The position numbers and the translations under genes are program-made. A stretch of DNA of 34,432 bases from Geobacter sp. Its GTDB lineage: Bacteria; Desulfobacterota; Desulfuromonadia; Geobacterales; DSM-12255. Numbering within the stretch: the first letter of the stretch is position 1; the number at the start of each line of letters is the position of its first letter. The notes beneath the pieces are model-generated. The model did no database searches and was not told the DNA's origin. It worked only from the letters and a program-made list of their open reading frames with translations. Below, piece by piece: positions 33,877-34,432 of the stretch. The stretch is taken from assembly GCA_009886125.1 (NCBI GenBank), contig VFJK01000101.1:1-34432 (forward strand), given 5' to 3'.

Positions 33877-33929
33877 GTAGGGACGACCCATGGGTCGCCC
33901 GGATTGGGCGAGGCATGCCTCGCCCCTAC
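33877..33929. repeat. Dispersed double-palindrome repeat between pstA and pstB
   Basis: GTAGGG at one end faces CCCTAC at the other. Between them are two palindromes: CGACCCATGGGTCG and the 20-bp GGGCGAGGCATGCCTCGCCC. This arrangement is typical of REP-like intergenic repeats. It overlaps the last codon of pstA. Confidence 0.75.
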
Positions 33930-34432
33930 GAATATCTTTTCTGTCTGCCAAGCAGCCGTGCACCCAGATTCAGGGTAAACATGACTACTACCAGGACAAG
34001 CGCACCCGCCCAGGCAAGTTTATGCCAGTCCTCATACGGGGCGATGGCAAAGCTGAAAATCTGAAGGGGGAGTGCAGCAATCGGTTCAGTCATTTTTCTG
34101 CTCCAGAACTGGTTCCCGAGAGCGGTGAAGAGCAGCGGCGCTGTTTCGCCGGCAACGCGGGCAATAGCGAGCAGTATGCCGGTAACAACCCCTTTGCTGG
34201 CGCTCTTCAGAATGACCTTCAGGCTCGTTCTCCAGAGCGGAACACCCAGAGCCAGCGATGCTTCACGCAATGTTCCGGGCACCATCTTGAGCTGCTCTTC
34301 CGTGGTCCGGAGGACGATCGGGATCATGATGAGAGAAAGGGCGACTGCTCCGGCAAGAGCCGAAAAACCCTTCATCGGCAGGACCAGGAGCGTGTAGGCG
34401 ACCATGCCGGTAATGATCGAGGGGATTCCCGC
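33926..34432 (-). CDS. pstA: Phosphate ABC transporter permease PstA, C-terminal part
   Basis: 168 residues are visible; the start lies beyond the right edge. The sequence begins [10 protein letters not shown] and contains [20 protein letters not shown] with [20 protein letters not shown], the EAA-type loop that docks onto PstB, then [20 protein letters not shown] and a final membrane helix. It ends RYS with a TAG stop inside the repeat at 33877-33929. It is a transmembrane subunit for phosphate import. Confidence 0.93.
   Translation of the reverse strand, partial: AGIPSIITGMVAYTLLVLPMKGFSALAGAVALSLIMIPIVLRTTEEQLKMVPGTLREASLALGVPLWRTSLKVILKSASKGVVTGILLAIARVAGETAPLLFTALGNQFWSRKMTEPIAALPLQIFSFAIAPYEDWHKLAWAGALVLVVVMFTLNLGARLLGRQKRYS

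Overview
The window looks like part of the chromosome of a Geobacter-type bacterium (Geobacteraceae/Desulfuromonadia). The evidence is a complete 14-gene nuo operon with separate nuoC and nuoD and a NuoF carrying extra ferredoxin clusters, an atpZ-atpI-atpB-atpE cluster without the F1 genes, a succinyl-CoA:acetate CoA-transferase-type gene, and the purA-hisZ neighbourhood. The assignment comes from gene content and order only; there is no rRNA in the window.

Left end (1-4650) is an accessory island rich in toxin-antitoxin-like genes. It holds a broken gene interrupted by a 176-bp MITE-like element, a PIN-domain toxin with a small partner, an intact paralogue of the broken gene overlapping a RelE/HigB-like toxin and an XRE antitoxin, a RhuM-Fic/Doc fusion, and a two-gene cassette (60-aa ORF plus a YhcG/DUF1016 nuclease) bracketed by two copies of a 30-bp dyad element.

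From 4650 to 10110 the genes are mostly on the minus strand: an RhlE-type DEAD-box helicase, an exported two-domain protein, tRNA-Glu(UUC) and tRNA-Lys(UUU) behind a strong promoter, purA and hisZ. From 10185 to 25430 runs the nuo operon (nuoA to nuoN, minus strand), with a consensus promoter, a 14-bp palindrome just downstream of its -10 box and a strong terminator.

From 25500 to 28670 on the plus strand are hemL and the Fo genes atpZ, atpI, atpB and atpE, ending in a terminator. A 364-bp gap follows and contains a long nested inverted repeat. Then come a CoA-transferase gene (minus) with a promoter overlapped by an inverted repeat, a divergent ferritin-like gene translationally coupled to an RluA-family pseudouridine synthase, and finally phoU, pstB and a partial pstA (minus) of the phosphate uptake system. 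The core genes link acetate activation (CoA-transferase) to NADH oxidation (Nuo) and proton-driven ATP synthesis (Fo), the core energy route of an acetate-oxidising anaerobe.

The most notable items are the MITE with its target duplication, the dyad-flanked YhcG cassette, the promoter/operator architectures in front of nuoA and the CoA-transferase gene, the 170-bp nested inverted repeat, the noncanonical start of atpI, and the repeat that supplies the stop codon of pstA. No CRISPR array, rRNA, integrase or intact transposase was seen.
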